Shown piece after piece: positions 34,282 to 42,047 of a stretch of DNA of 51,693 nt; position 1 is the stretch's first letter, and each line of letters opens with the position of its first letter. Location: positions 1-51,693 of the forward strand of contig JAZGAE010000098.1 of NCBI GenBank assembly GCA_036475545.1, given 5' to 3'. Both the position numbers and the translations under genes were made by a program. A model generated the notes under the pieces. That model was not told where the DNA came from and searched no databases. It was given only the letters and a program-made list of their open reading frames with translations. The stretch is from JAZGAE01 sp036475545 (GTDB taxonomy: Bacteria > Pseudomonadota > Alphaproteobacteria > DATDPM01).

Positions 34282-34551
34282 TCAGAGGGAGGGGTCGAGG
34301 ATCTCCGTCGGGCCCTTGAGGTCGTAGCGCTCGTCCTCGATGAGCTCGACCCTCACCAGCGACGGGCGTCTCCAGGGAGGGGCCAAGACGCCCTGGCCGG
34401 GCTTGAACCTGGTCGGCACGTCGAAGGCCTCGGCCGCCACGTTGCGCGCACCTTCTTCGTCCGGAGCCCTGACGACGACCCTGCCTCGATGGGAACTGGC
34501 CTGCCAGTTCGGGTCGGTGAGATCCAGCGGCATCAGTCTCCACAACGGCAT
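34282..34551 (-). CDS. Small conserved-looking protein of unknown function
   Basis: Encodes 89 residues beginning MPLWRLMPLDLTDPNWQASS. There is no signal peptide, transmembrane helix or cysteine. The middle reads VVVRAPDEEGARNVAAEAFD, an alternating strand and Ala-rich helix, followed by FKPGQGVLAPPWRRPSLVRV, ERYDLKGPTEIL and a C-terminal DPSL. I recall similar unnamed proteins in alphaproteobacteria but cannot name a family. The ATG has GGAGGAG six bases upstream. It lies 98 bases after the zinc-ribbon gene on the same strand and is probably its operon partner, so it may share the predicted oxygen-responsive promoter. Confidence 0.8.
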   Translation of the reverse strand: MPLWRLMPLDLTDPNWQASSHRGRVVVRAPDEEGARNVAAEAFDVPTRFKPGQGVLAPPWRRPSLVRVELIEDERYDLKGPTEILDPSL

Positions 34552-34649
34552 GTCAAGCTCCTCCCATGCGTCCCGAGCGCGTCTCGCGGCCGGGACGCCG
34601 TCTCAGGCGCGGCGTCGGGCCCTGTCCTGGCCGGCCGAAGCCGTGACGT

Positions 34650-35150
34650 TCATTCCTCTCGCGACCAGTTGACGCGAACGAAGTAGCCCTCCGCGTCGTA
34701 GTGAAAGTCGAAATCGCCCTCGTAGGCGTCGAAAAGCTTCTGGCCGATGCGGCGCGGCAGGTGGATGTCGGTGGTGTTGATCACGGTGCAATCTTCCCCT
34801 TGCTCGATGTTCATGATCCGATGCAGGGGGTGCTCCAGCTTTTCCTGTTCCTCCTGATTGCGCGCCAGCTGAAGGATTTCGACCTTGTGCTTCTCGACGA
34901 AGTCGCCGGTGAGCGTCACGACCCCGGCGGGGTACCCGTCGTTGGTCCGATTACAGGCCTGGCAGAGTTCCTCGTGGGCGTCGGCCGGCCGGCGGGCCCA
35001 TTTCCACCTGCCGTCGTGAAAGACGGCGCCGCACTGGGGGCAAACCGTCGGCTCCGGAAGCTTGCGGCGGGTCTTGTAGGGGTCGTGGACGCGCTCGCGG
35101 ATCATGCGGTTCATCCGCGGCTCCCGGCGAAACATGTCTTTCTTCTTCAT
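34650..35150 (-). CDS. BCAM0308-family zinc-ribbon protein
   Basis: Cytoplasmic protein of 166 residues. The basic start MKKKDMFRREPRMNRMIRER is followed by KLPEPTVCPQCGAVFHDGRW, then ELCQACNRTNDGYPAG. The two pairs CPQC and CQAC can form one zinc ribbon, reminiscent of the N-terminal zinc region of NMD3-like proteins. The second half (about 95-166) is mixed alpha/beta with a run of acidic and aromatic residues near the end (FDFHYDAEGYFVRVNW). The name comes from Burkholderia cenocepacia BCAM0308, which I recall lying in the low-oxygen-activated locus; the molecular function is unknown. A perfect AAGGAGG precedes the ATG, and an FNR/FixK-type promoter lies about 110-160 bases upstream. Confidence 0.85.
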   Translation of the reverse strand: MKKKDMFRREPRMNRMIRERVHDPYKTRRKLPEPTVCPQCGAVFHDGRWKWARRPADAHEELCQACNRTNDGYPAGVVTLTGDFVEKHKVEILQLARNQEEQEKLEHPLHRIMNIEQGEDCTVINTTDIHLPRRIGQKLFDAYEGDFDFHYDAEGYFVRVNWSREE

Positions 35151-35261
35151 GGGGCCTCCTTGGGCGGTTCGCAGTCCGCGGACGGGGCTTGCTCGCGGAT
35201 CGGTGGCGGGCTCGCGCCCGGGCGCTCGCGGCGGTGTCGGTCCCGCGGGTCTGGGCCGGCG

Positions 35262-35312
35262 CTAGTTCATAGTATTCCAGGACCGGCCCCTTTCCCAATT
35301 GACATGGGTCAA
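35262..35312 (-). promoter_or_regulatory. Predicted FNR/FixK-type promoter
   Basis: On the minus strand TTGACCCATGTCAA (35312 to 35299) is a symmetric TTGAC-N4-GTCAA box of the FNR/FixK/CRP superfamily. TACTAT (35274-35269) would be the -10 box. A start site near 35262-35264 puts the centre of the box close to -41.5, the classical class II activator position. The first gene downstream is the BCAM0308-type protein, which fits oxygen control. The gap to its ATG is about 112 bases. Confidence 0.6.
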
Positions 35313-35369
35313 GTGGGGCCGCCACGCTCCCGGACCGGCCCTGCCGCCACCGTCGCGCGCGCCGTCCCC

Positions 35370-36248
35370 TCAGTCCTCGGAAAGGACCGTGATCAGGCTC
35401 GAGGTGTCGAGGCGGCCGCCGCCGCGCGCCTGGATGCGGGCGTAGAACTCATCGACGAGGGCGGTGACCGGCAACGCCGCGCCCGAGCGGCGCGCCTCGT
35501 CCATGCACATCGCCAGGTCCTTGCGCATCCAGTCCACGGCGAAGCCGAAGTCGAACTTGCCCTCGAGCATGGTCTTGGCGCGGTTGTCCATCTGCCACGA
35601 CTGGGCCGCCCCCTTGGAGATGACCTCGACCGCTCGTTCCGCGTCGAGCCCCGCCTTGACGGCGAAGTCGAGTCCCTCGGCGAGCGCCTGGATGAGCCCC
35701 GCGACGCAGATCTGGTTGACCATCTTGGTGAGCTGGCCGGAGCCCGCGGGCCCCATGAGCTCGACGGCCCGGGCATAGGTGGCGATCACCGGCTCGGCGC
35801 GGGCGAAGTCGGGCTCAGAGCCGCCGACCATGACGGTGAGCCGGCCCTGTTCGGCCCCCGACTGGCCCCCCGAGACGGGCGCGTCGAGGAAGCCGATCCC
35901 CCGCGCGCGGGCCGCCTCGTTGAGCTCGCGCGCCACGTCGGCCGAGGCGGTGGTGTGGTCGATGAGCAGCGCGCCCTTGGCCATGCCCGAAAGGGCGCCG
36001 TCCGCCCCCAGCGCGACTTGGCGCAGGTCGTCGTCGTTGCCGACGCAGACGAGCACCATTTCGGCGTCTCGGGCGGCGGCGGCGGGGGAGGGGGCCGTCG
36101 CGCCGTCGTGCCGCTCGGCCCAGAGGGCGGCCTTGGAGGCGGTGCGGTTGTAGACGGTGACTCGATGGCCGGCGCGCGCCAAGTGCCCCGCCATGGCAAA
36201 GCCCATGGTGCCGAGGCCGAGAAAGGCGACCTTCTTCGTCTCGCTCAT
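35370..36248 (-). CDS. NAD(P)-binding beta-hydroxyacid dehydrogenase (HIBADH/GLYR family)
   Basis: Member of the 3-hydroxyisobutyrate/tartronate-semialdehyde/glyoxylate reductase family, 292 residues. N-terminal Rossmann motif VAFLGLGTMGFAMAGHLARAGH; substrate-binding motif FLDAPVSGGQSGAEQG; catalytic lysine in GSGQLTKMVNQICVAG, near residue 173. The VYNRTASK loop after the second strand suggests NADP preference, as in Arg-containing relatives. The exact substrate cannot be read from sequence. No Shine-Dalgarno is obvious. It lies 82 bases after mazG, with a long inverted repeat between, and 219 bases before the BCAM0308-type gene, so its stop is close to that gene's regulatory region. Confidence 0.9.
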   Translation of the reverse strand: MSETKKVAFLGLGTMGFAMAGHLARAGHRVTVYNRTASKAALWAERHDGATAPSPAAAARDAEMVLVCVGNDDDLRQVALGADGALSGMAKGALLIDHTTASADVARELNEAARARGIGFLDAPVSGGQSGAEQGRLTVMVGGSEPDFARAEPVIATYARAVELMGPAGSGQLTKMVNQICVAGLIQALAEGLDFAVKAGLDAERAVEVISKGAAQSWQMDNRAKTMLEGKFDFGFAVDWMRKDLAMCMDEARRSGAALPVTALVDEFYARIQARGGGRLDTSSLITVLSED

Positions 36249-36287
36249 CGGCTGGTGTGCTGCTGTTCCCCGGAGGTCCCCTCAGAT

Positions 36288-36321
36288 ACCCGAAACCTGT
36301 GCGCCGCACAACGTTTCGGGT
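36288..36321. repeat. Inverted repeat between mazG and the dehydrogenase
   Basis: ACCCGAAAC (36288-36296) and GTTTCGGGT (36313-36321) form a perfect 9-base stem. The bases between (TGTGCG, CC, GCACA) can extend it to a nearly continuous 34-base hairpin. It follows the mazG stop on the minus strand but has no T-run on either strand, so it could be an atypical terminator, an RNA-stabilising hairpin or a large operator. Confidence 0.5.
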
Positions 36322-36330
36322 GCGAACCGT

Positions 36331-37170
36331 TCACTCGGCGCCCTTGGCCTCGAGCCAAAGCGCCTCCATTTCCTCGAGGCTGGCGTCCGCGGGGGTGCGC
36401 CCTTGCTCGGCCAGCGCCGCCTCGATGTGGCGGAAACGCCGTTCGAACTTGGCGCTGGTGGCCCTGAGCGCCTGTTCCGGATCGCAGTCCAGGTGGCGGG
36501 CGAGGTTGACGAGGCCGAAGAGGAGGTCGCCGACCTCGTCCTGGATGCGCCCGGGATCGGGGCCTTGCCCCCCGGCGGGCTCGAGTTCGGCCCGGAGCTC
36601 CGCGATTTCCTCTTCGATCTTGTCCAGGACCTGGGCGGCCTTGGGCCAGTCGAAGCCGACGCGGGCGGCGCGCTTCTGCAGCTTCTCGGAGCGGGTGAGG
36701 GCAGGGAGCCCAAGCGGTATGCCGTCGAGCACGCCGTGGCGTTCCTCGGCCACTCTGGCGCGGGAACGGCGCTCGGCGGCCTTGTGCTCCTCCCAGGCGA
36801 CCGTCTGGGCCTCCGCGGTCTCCACCTGGGCAACGCCGAACACGTGCGGGTGGCGGCGCACCATCTTGTCCGCGATCCGCTCGGCCACGCGGTCGAAATC
36901 GAAGAGGCCGGCCTCGGCCCCCATCCGGGTATAGAAGACCACTTGGAACAGGAGGTCGCCCAGCTCCTCTTCGAGCGCCGCCATGTCGCCCCGCTCGATG
37001 GCGTCGGCGACCTCGTAAGCCTCCTCGATGGTGTAGGGCGCGATGGTCTTGAACGTCTGCTCCAGGTCCCACGGGCAGCCTGCGTCGGGGTCGCGCAGGC
37101 GCGCCATCACCTCTATCAGGCGATCGATGGGGCGGGGTTCAGGCCGGGGCGCGGGCTTGGCGCGGGTCAT
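36331..37170 (-). CDS. mazG: Nucleoside triphosphate pyrophosphohydrolase MazG
   Basis: All-alpha NTP pyrophosphatase with two MazG domains, 279 residues, the usual double-domain size. It hydrolyses (d)NTPs to NMP and pyrophosphate, cleaning the pool and in some bacteria lowering ppGpp. The first domain has CPWDLEQTFKTIAPYTIEEAYE with the metal-binding EExxE and EELGDLLFQVVFY; the second has the equivalent EEEIAELRAEL and DEVGDLLFGLVNLARH. The frame continues to an ATG at 37203, but the one at 37170 has GAGG five bases upstream and was chosen. Divergent from the HbpS-like gene. Confidence 0.95.
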   Translation of the reverse strand: MTRAKPAPRPEPRPIDRLIEVMARLRDPDAGCPWDLEQTFKTIAPYTIEEAYEVADAIERGDMAALEEELGDLLFQVVFYTRMGAEAGLFDFDRVAERIADKMVRRHPHVFGVAQVETAEAQTVAWEEHKAAERRSRARVAEERHGVLDGIPLGLPALTRSEKLQKRAARVGFDWPKAAQVLDKIEEEIAELRAELEPAGGQGPDPGRIQDEVGDLLFGLVNLARHLDCDPEQALRATSAKFERRFRHIEAALAEQGRTPADASLEEMEALWLEAKGAE

Positions 37171-37388
37171 GCGGGCCTCGTGTTTGGGCGCCGCCGCCAC
37201 CATAGCCGACGGCTGCGGACGGGAAAAGGCCGAGCCACGGGGCGCGCGGGGCAGGGCCCGGCCCGCGGCCGATCAAGGCCAAAGGGCGCCTCGAGGTCCC
37301 GGGGCGAGGGGACCGGCTAGGGGGTCGCATGAATCGACTGGTGGTACACTGGGCGTTACTGGTTTCCGCGACGGGAAGGAGGACGGCC

Positions 37389-37916
37389 ATGACCAGGTTG
37401 CAAGCACTTGTCGCGCTCGCGTGGAGCGCCGCCATCGCGGCCGCAGCGTGGATCCCGCCGGCGCAAGCGCAGCCCACGCAAAAGGCGCCGCTCGAGTTTC
37501 GCGCGGACATGTCACTGGCGCTCGCCCTCGACGCCGCCAGGGCCGCCATCGACGCCTGCTTCGAGAAGCACTGGTACGTGGCCGCGACGGTGGTCGACCG
37601 CGCCGGGCATGTGAAGGCCGCGCTGCGGGTGGACGGCGCAGGACCCCACACGCTGGATTCAAGCCGGCGCAAGGCTTACACGGCGGCAACCCTGGGCCTC
37701 GCCACCACCGAGGCCGAGAGAATCGCGCGTGAGGACCCGACCGCTACCGGGCTCAGGGACATCGACGGCTTTCTGCTCCTCGGCGGCGGACTGCCGATCC
37801 GGTTCCAGCAGCGCGTGATCGGCGCGATCGGCGTCGGCGGCGCGCCGGGTGGCGAGAAGGACGACATGTGCGCCGAGGCCGGCATCGCCGCGATAGAGAA
37901 ACGCTTGGCGCCGTAA
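37389..37916 (+). CDS. Secreted GlcG/HbpS-like haem-binding-family protein
   Basis: Protein of 175 residues with a signal peptide (ALVALAWSAAIAAAAWIPPAQAQ, likely cut after AQA near residue 26). The rest is a GlcG/HbpS domain: LALALDAARAAIDACFE, WYVAATVVDRAGHVKAALRVDGA, SRRKAYTAATLGL, FLLLGGGLPIRF and IGAIGVGGAPGGEKD. HbpS of Streptomyces is an extracellular haem-responsive partner of a two-component system; most relatives have unknown roles. No sensor kinase is adjacent. The ATG follows GGAAGGAGG at ideal spacing; the frame is open 20 codons upstream but without such a site. A repeat-rich low-GC spacer follows. Confidence 0.85.
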   Translation: MTRLQALVALAWSAAIAAAAWIPPAQAQPTQKAPLEFRADMSLALALDAARAAIDACFEKHWYVAATVVDRAGHVKAALRVDGAGPHTLDSSRRKAYTAATLGLATTEAERIAREDPTATGLRDIDGFLLLGGGLPIRFQQRVIGAIGVGGAPGGEKDDMCAEAGIAAIEKRLAP

Positions 37917-37932
37917 TTTAGCGAGGCGCGAT

Positions 37933-37996
37933 TTTTTCGAGGCGAACGATACCGGAATTTTTCGAGGGGGGACTTTTTCGAGGCGAACGATACCGG
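37933..37996. repeat. Direct repeats in a low-GC spacer
   Basis: A 23-base unit, TTTTTCGAGGCGAACGATAC plus CGG, occurs at 37933-37955 and again exactly at 37974-37996. A partial third copy (TTTTTCGAGG) lies between them at 37958-37967. The CGATACCG part reappears inverted in a perfect hairpin, GTTACG-GTAT-CGTAAC, at 38016-38031. The whole spacer 37917-38153, between two convergent genes, contains no reading frame I would support. Confidence 0.8.
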
Positions 37997-38153
37997 GGAG
38001 GTGGCCAGGGACGTTGTTACGGTATCGTAACGAGTTTATCGCATAATAGATATTATGGAAAATACTGGGACGCTCTGGACCTCAGTTTCAAGCGCTCTTT
38101 TCCATTGGCTTCCATTGCGTTATCTTCTGTTCCTCACTTCGGCCGTTAGCACG

Positions 38154-38801
38154 TCAGCCGCCTAACGGCTCGAAGCGACCACTTCTCGGCTCGAAGCGGT
38201 AAAGGGTGCCGGTCCCGATGTCGAAGTGCCACCCGTGCAGTCTTAGGCACCCTTTCTTGGCTGCGTTGTCGATCCAGGGAAACGTGCGAAGGTTTTCCAG
38301 CGACACCACGATCGCCGCCTTCTCAAGGGCGCGCAGCCGCTCGTCCTCCGAAGCGGCAGCCAAATCGCTGGCCGCGATGTCGCGCGCCTTGCGGGCGATC
38401 GCCATCCATGGATCTATGAATTCCGGTCCGCCTTCAGCGACGGGCGTGCCCTGCATCAAAGCGTTGACGCCGCCACATTTCGAGTGGCCCAGAACGATGA
38501 TCTCCTCGACAGCGAGGAACCGGACGGCGAACTCGAGCGCAGCGCTGGTTCCATGATAGCTGCCGTCCGGCTGGTAGGGCGGCACTAGGTTGGCGACGTT
38601 GCGCACCATGAACAGGTCGCCAGGCGACGCGCTCGTGATGAGCGCAGGATCGACCCGCGAGTCCGAGCAGGCGATCACCATCACCTTGGGCGTCTGCCCC
38701 TCGGTCGCAAGGTCCCGGAACAACTCCTTGTTTTTCTGAAAGAATCCGGCACGAAACCTCCGGTAACCTTCGAGAAGGCCAGCGATGTGATCCAACCCCA
38801 T
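38154..38801 (-). CDS. Beta-carbonic anhydrase
   Basis: Zinc enzyme interconverting CO2 and bicarbonate, 215 residues, clade typical of E. coli Can/CynT. Zinc ligands are Cys45, His106 and Cys109 (CSDSRVD and LGHSKCGG), with the Asp47/Arg49 dyad intact. Further family blocks are GDLFMVRNVANLVPPY, SYHGTSAALEFAV and GWHFDIGTGTLYRFE. No signal peptide, so cytoplasmic; it likely supplies bicarbonate for carboxylations. It reads out of the 54-base gap after the metallo-hydrolase gene and converges with the HbpS-like gene across the repeat-rich spacer. Confidence 0.96.
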   Translation of the reverse strand: MGLDHIAGLLEGYRRFRAGFFQKNKELFRDLATEGQTPKVMVIACSDSRVDPALITSASPGDLFMVRNVANLVPPYQPDGSYHGTSAALEFAVRFLAVEEIIVLGHSKCGGVNALMQGTPVAEGGPEFIDPWMAIARKARDIAASDLAAASEDERLRALEKAAIVVSLENLRTFPWIDNAAKKGCLRLHGWHFDIGTGTLYRFEPRSGRFEPLGG

Positions 38802-38855
38802 CTCTCCCTTGCGAGTAGGCCGACAGGCTCGGTGGAACCTGATCCGGCGGCGAGC

Positions 38856-39626
38856 CTAGTCACCCACTTCCAACGCGAGGCCGTCGTGGGCCGGCACGAC
38901 GCCTTCGGGCAGCCGCGCCGCGAGGTCGTCGTAGTCGAGGGTCTGGTTCATGTGGATGAGCACGGCGCGCTCGGGCTTAACGCGCGCGATCCAGCCCAGC
39001 GCCTTGTCGAGATGGGCGTGGGTCTCGTGCGGCCGCAGGCGCAGGCAGTCGACGATCCAGAGCGTCACCCCTTCGAGCGCGGCGAAGGCGGCCTCGGACA
39101 AGTCCACCGCGTCCGTCGAATACGCCGCCGGCCCGAAGCGGTAGCCCGTGGTGGTGGAAAACCCGTGGTCCTGTTCGAAGGGCACGACCTCGATCTCGCC
39201 CACCGCGAACGGCCCGCTCACCTCGTGCGGGATCAGGTGCGGCTTGTAGTAGCCGTGGCCGGGCCGGATCGGCTCGAACACATAGCCGAAGCGGGCGCGG
39301 AGATCAGCCATGGTCTCGGCGCTGCCGTAGACGCCGAGAGGTGCGTTCATGCGGCGGTTGACGGGGCGCAGGTCGTCGATGCCGTTGACGTGGTCGGCGT
39401 GGGTGTGGGTGTAGAGCACCCCATCGAGCCTGGACACGCCTGTGCCCAGCAACTGCTGGCGCAGGTCCGGCGAGGTGTCGACCAGCAGCGTGGTGTCCCC
39501 CTTCTCCACCAGGATCGAGACCCTGAGCCTACGGTTCCTGGGGTTCTCGGGGTTGCACGCGCCCCAGTCGTCGCCGATCAGCGGCACGCCGCCCGATCCG
39601 CCGCATCCCAGGATGGTCACGCGCAT
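38856..39626 (-). CDS. MBL-fold metallo-hydrolase (PhnP-like)
   Basis: Metallo-beta-lactamase-fold phosphodiesterase-type protein, 256 residues. The N-terminus is VTILGCGGSGGVPLIGDDWGAC. The metal site is THTHADHVNGIDDLRP (His74, His76, Asp78, His79), with further ligands expected in STDAVDL and the late IHMNQ. It resembles PhnP, a cyclic phosphodiesterase of phosphonate breakdown, but no phn genes are present, so the substrate is open. The three-base gap to tatD and the order metG-tatD-this gene are common in alphaproteobacteria, which suggests a housekeeping role. Confidence 0.9.
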   Translation of the reverse strand: MRVTILGCGGSGGVPLIGDDWGACNPENPRNRRLRVSILVEKGDTTLLVDTSPDLRQQLLGTGVSRLDGVLYTHTHADHVNGIDDLRPVNRRMNAPLGVYGSAETMADLRARFGYVFEPIRPGHGYYKPHLIPHEVSGPFAVGEIEVVPFEQDHGFSTTTGYRFGPAAYSTDAVDLSEAAFAALEGVTLWIVDCLRLRPHETHAHLDKALGWIARVKPERAVLIHMNQTLDYDDLAARLPEGVVPAHDGLALEVGD

Positions 39627-39629
39627 GGC

Positions 39630-40415
39630 TCAGGCGGGCTTCTCGGCCTTGGTGAACAGGCGGAAGAAGTTGTCCGTCGTGGCTTCCGCCAGGGCCTCGG
39701 GCGCCATTCCCTTGAGTTCGGCCATCTTCTCCGCCGTATAGACGACGAAGGCGGGCTCGTTGCGCTTGCCCCGCTTGGGCACGGGCGCGAGGAAGGGCGC
39801 GTCGGTTTCCACCAGCAGGCGATCGATGGGCACGTCCTTGGCGATGGCCTGAAGCTCGTCGGCCTTCTTGAAGGTGACGATGCCCGAGAACGAGATGTAG
39901 AACCCCAGCTCGAGCGCGCACCGGGCCAGCGCCGCGGACGCGGTGAAGCAGTGGACGAGGCCGGAAACGTGCCCCTTTCCGCACTCCTCGCGCAGGATGT
40001 CCATGGTATCCGAATCGGCGTCGCGGGTGTGCACGATCACCGGCAGCCCGGCCTCGCGCGCGGCCGCGAGATGCGCGCGGAAGCCCGCCCTCTGCCGCTC
40101 GCGGCTGCTGTGCTCGTAATAGTAATCCAGCCCGGTCTCGCCGATGCCGACGACCCTGGGATGAGAGGACCGCGCCACCAGCGCTTGCGCGTCCGTGGCC
40201 CCGTCCTCGGCGTCCGCCTGGTGAGGGTGGACGCCCACCGAGCAATAGACGTCGTCAAAGGCCTCCGCGATCTCGCGGACGCCCTCGAACGTGCTGAGCC
40301 GGGTGGAGATGGTCAGAATCGCGCCGACCCCCGCCTCCCGCGCCCGCTCGATTACGGCGTCGCGCTCGCCCGCGTACTCGGGGAAATCCAGGTGGCAGTG
40401 GCTGTCCACCAGCAT
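39630..40415 (-). CDS. tatD: TatD-family metal-dependent hydrolase/DNase
   Basis: Metal-dependent hydrolase of the TatD family, 261 residues, TIM-barrel fold. Members act as 3'-5' exonucleases or DNases in repair and other processes. Metal ligands: His6 and His8 in VDSHCHLDF, Glu in IGETGLDYYY, His in VIVHTRDAD, His in LVHCFTAS, and Asp in LVETDAPFLAP. The frame is open far upstream inside metG, but the ATG here gives a normal N-terminus and overlaps the metG stop by one base. It is followed three bases later by the MBL-fold gene. Confidence 0.95.
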   Translation of the reverse strand: MLVDSHCHLDFPEYAGERDAVIERAREAGVGAILTISTRLSTFEGVREIAEAFDDVYCSVGVHPHQADAEDGATDAQALVARSSHPRVVGIGETGLDYYYEHSSRERQRAGFRAHLAAAREAGLPVIVHTRDADSDTMDILREECGKGHVSGLVHCFTASAALARCALELGFYISFSGIVTFKKADELQAIAKDVPIDRLLVETDAPFLAPVPKRGKRNEPAFVVYTAEKMAELKGMAPEALAEATTDNFFRLFTKAEKPA

Positions 40416-41977
40416 CAGGCCCCCTCCTCCGCCTCTTCCTCGACGTAGCGCGGGAACACGGCCACCGGTTTCGGCAGCGCGGTTCCGGGCTCGAGCGCGT
40501 GATCGGGCCCGAGGTTTGCGAAGCTGCGGGTGTCCGCCGCCACCGCCAGTTGGTCGAGGATCTTGCCCGCCGAGTCCGGCATGAAGGGCTGGGCCAGCAT
40601 GCCGAGATGGCGGATGACCTCCGCCAACACGTAGAGCACCGTCGCCATGCGCGCGGGGTCCGTTTTCTTGAGCTCCCACGGGGCCTGTTCGTCGACGTAG
40701 CGGTTGGCGTCCCCGATCACCCGCCACATCGCCTCGAGCGCCTTGTGGAAGGCTTGTTCGTGGAGCGAGGCGCGCATGGCGGCGCACAGCCCGTATGTTG
40801 CCTCGAGCAGCGCCTCGTCCCCCTGTGCGAGCGCGCCCGGCTTGGGCACTTCGGCCCCGCAGTTCTTGTGGATCATGGCCAGCACCCGCTGCGCGAGGTT
40901 GCCGAAGTCGTTGGCCAGATCGCCGTTCATGCGGTGGACCATGGCGCGGTGGGAGAAGTCGCCGTCGTTGCCGAAGGGCACCTGGCGCAAGAGGAAGTAG
41001 CGCACCGGGTCCAGACCGTACCTCGCGATCAAGTGATGGGGATCGATGATGTTTCCGAGCGATTTCGAGATCTTCTGGCCCTCGTTGGTCCACCAGCCGT
41101 GGGCGAACACCCGCTTCGGCGGCTCGAGGCCTGCCGCCATCAGGAAGGCGTGCCAATAGATGGTGTGGAAGCGCAGGATGTCCTTACCTACCATGTGAAG
41201 ATCGGCCGGCCAGAACGTTGAAAAATCTGCACTTTCCGCGTCAGGATACCCAACGCCCGTGAGGTAGTTGGTGAGCGCGTCGATCCACACGTACATGACG
41301 TGGTCGGGGTCGTCCGGTACCGGCACGCCCCATTTGAAGCTGGTCCGCGAGATCGAGAGGTCGCGCAGGCCCGAGCGGATGAAGCTGACGACCTCGTTGC
41401 GCCGGCTGTCGGGGCCGATCGCCTCCGGGTGCGCCGCGTAGAACTCCAGCAGCGGCTCCTGCCATGCGGACAGGCGGAAGAAGTAGCTCGGCTCCTCGAC
41501 CCACTCGACCTCGGCGCCGGTGGGCGCCAGCTTGCGGCCTTGCTCGTCCTCGACGAGCTCGCTTTCGGCGTAGAAGGCCTCGTCGCGGATCGAATACCAG
41601 CCCGCGTAGGTGCCGAGATAGATGTGGCCGCCGGCCTGAATCTTAAGCCAAAGCTCCTGTACCGAGGCCTTGTGGCGCGCCTCGGTGGTGCGGATGAAGT
41701 CGTCGTTGCTGTAGTTCATGACCGTCGTCAAGTCGCGGAAGTTCTGCGACATTTCATCGACGAAGGCCTGCGGCTCCATGCCCGCGCCGGCGGCGGCCTT
41801 CTCGACCTTCTGGCCGTGTTCGTCGGTGCCGGTCAGGAACTTCACCCTGCGCCCGTCGAGCCGCATGAAGCGGGCCAACACGTCGCAGGCAAGCGTGGTG
41901 TACGCGTGCCCGATGTGGGGCAGGTCGTTGACGTAGTAGATCGGGGTGGTGACGTAGTATGGGATCTGCCCGGACAT
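40415..41977 (-). CDS. metG: Methionyl-tRNA synthetase
   Basis: Charges tRNA-Met. At 520 residues this is the short form that lacks the C-terminal tRNA-binding (EMAP-like) extension and the four-cysteine zinc knuckle seen in longer MetG. Signature HIGH is PHIGHAY (21-26) and KMSKS appears as KISKS in EGQKISKSLGN, a common variant. Other blocks: FLTGTDEHGQKVE, YVWIDALTNYLTGVGYP, VGKDILRFHTIYWHAFLMA. The anticodon-binding helical domain fills the C-terminal third. It sits in the tmk-holB-metG-tatD run. Confidence 0.97.
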   Translation of the reverse strand: MSGQIPYYVTTPIYYVNDLPHIGHAYTTLACDVLARFMRLDGRRVKFLTGTDEHGQKVEKAAAGAGMEPQAFVDEMSQNFRDLTTVMNYSNDDFIRTTEARHKASVQELWLKIQAGGHIYLGTYAGWYSIRDEAFYAESELVEDEQGRKLAPTGAEVEWVEEPSYFFRLSAWQEPLLEFYAAHPEAIGPDSRRNEVVSFIRSGLRDLSISRTSFKWGVPVPDDPDHVMYVWIDALTNYLTGVGYPDAESADFSTFWPADLHMVGKDILRFHTIYWHAFLMAAGLEPPKRVFAHGWWTNEGQKISKSLGNIIDPHHLIARYGLDPVRYFLLRQVPFGNDGDFSHRAMVHRMNGDLANDFGNLAQRVLAMIHKNCGAEVPKPGALAQGDEALLEATYGLCAAMRASLHEQAFHKALEAMWRVIGDANRYVDEQAPWELKKTDPARMATVLYVLAEVIRHLGMLAQPFMPDSAGKILDQLAVAADTRSFANLGPDHALEPGTALPKPVAVFPRYVEEEAEEGA

Positions 41978-42047
41978 GTGCGCTCCCGCGGACTAGGCTT
42001 GCCCTAAGCTTGGTCCCCGATGCTCGGCCGTAGGCGCCGGACTGGCT

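Noticed and set aside
38787..40448. A 553-codon plus-strand frame opposite the metallo-hydrolase and tatD genes
   Set aside because: Antisense to two genes with intact metal-binding motifs; its own product shows no motif.
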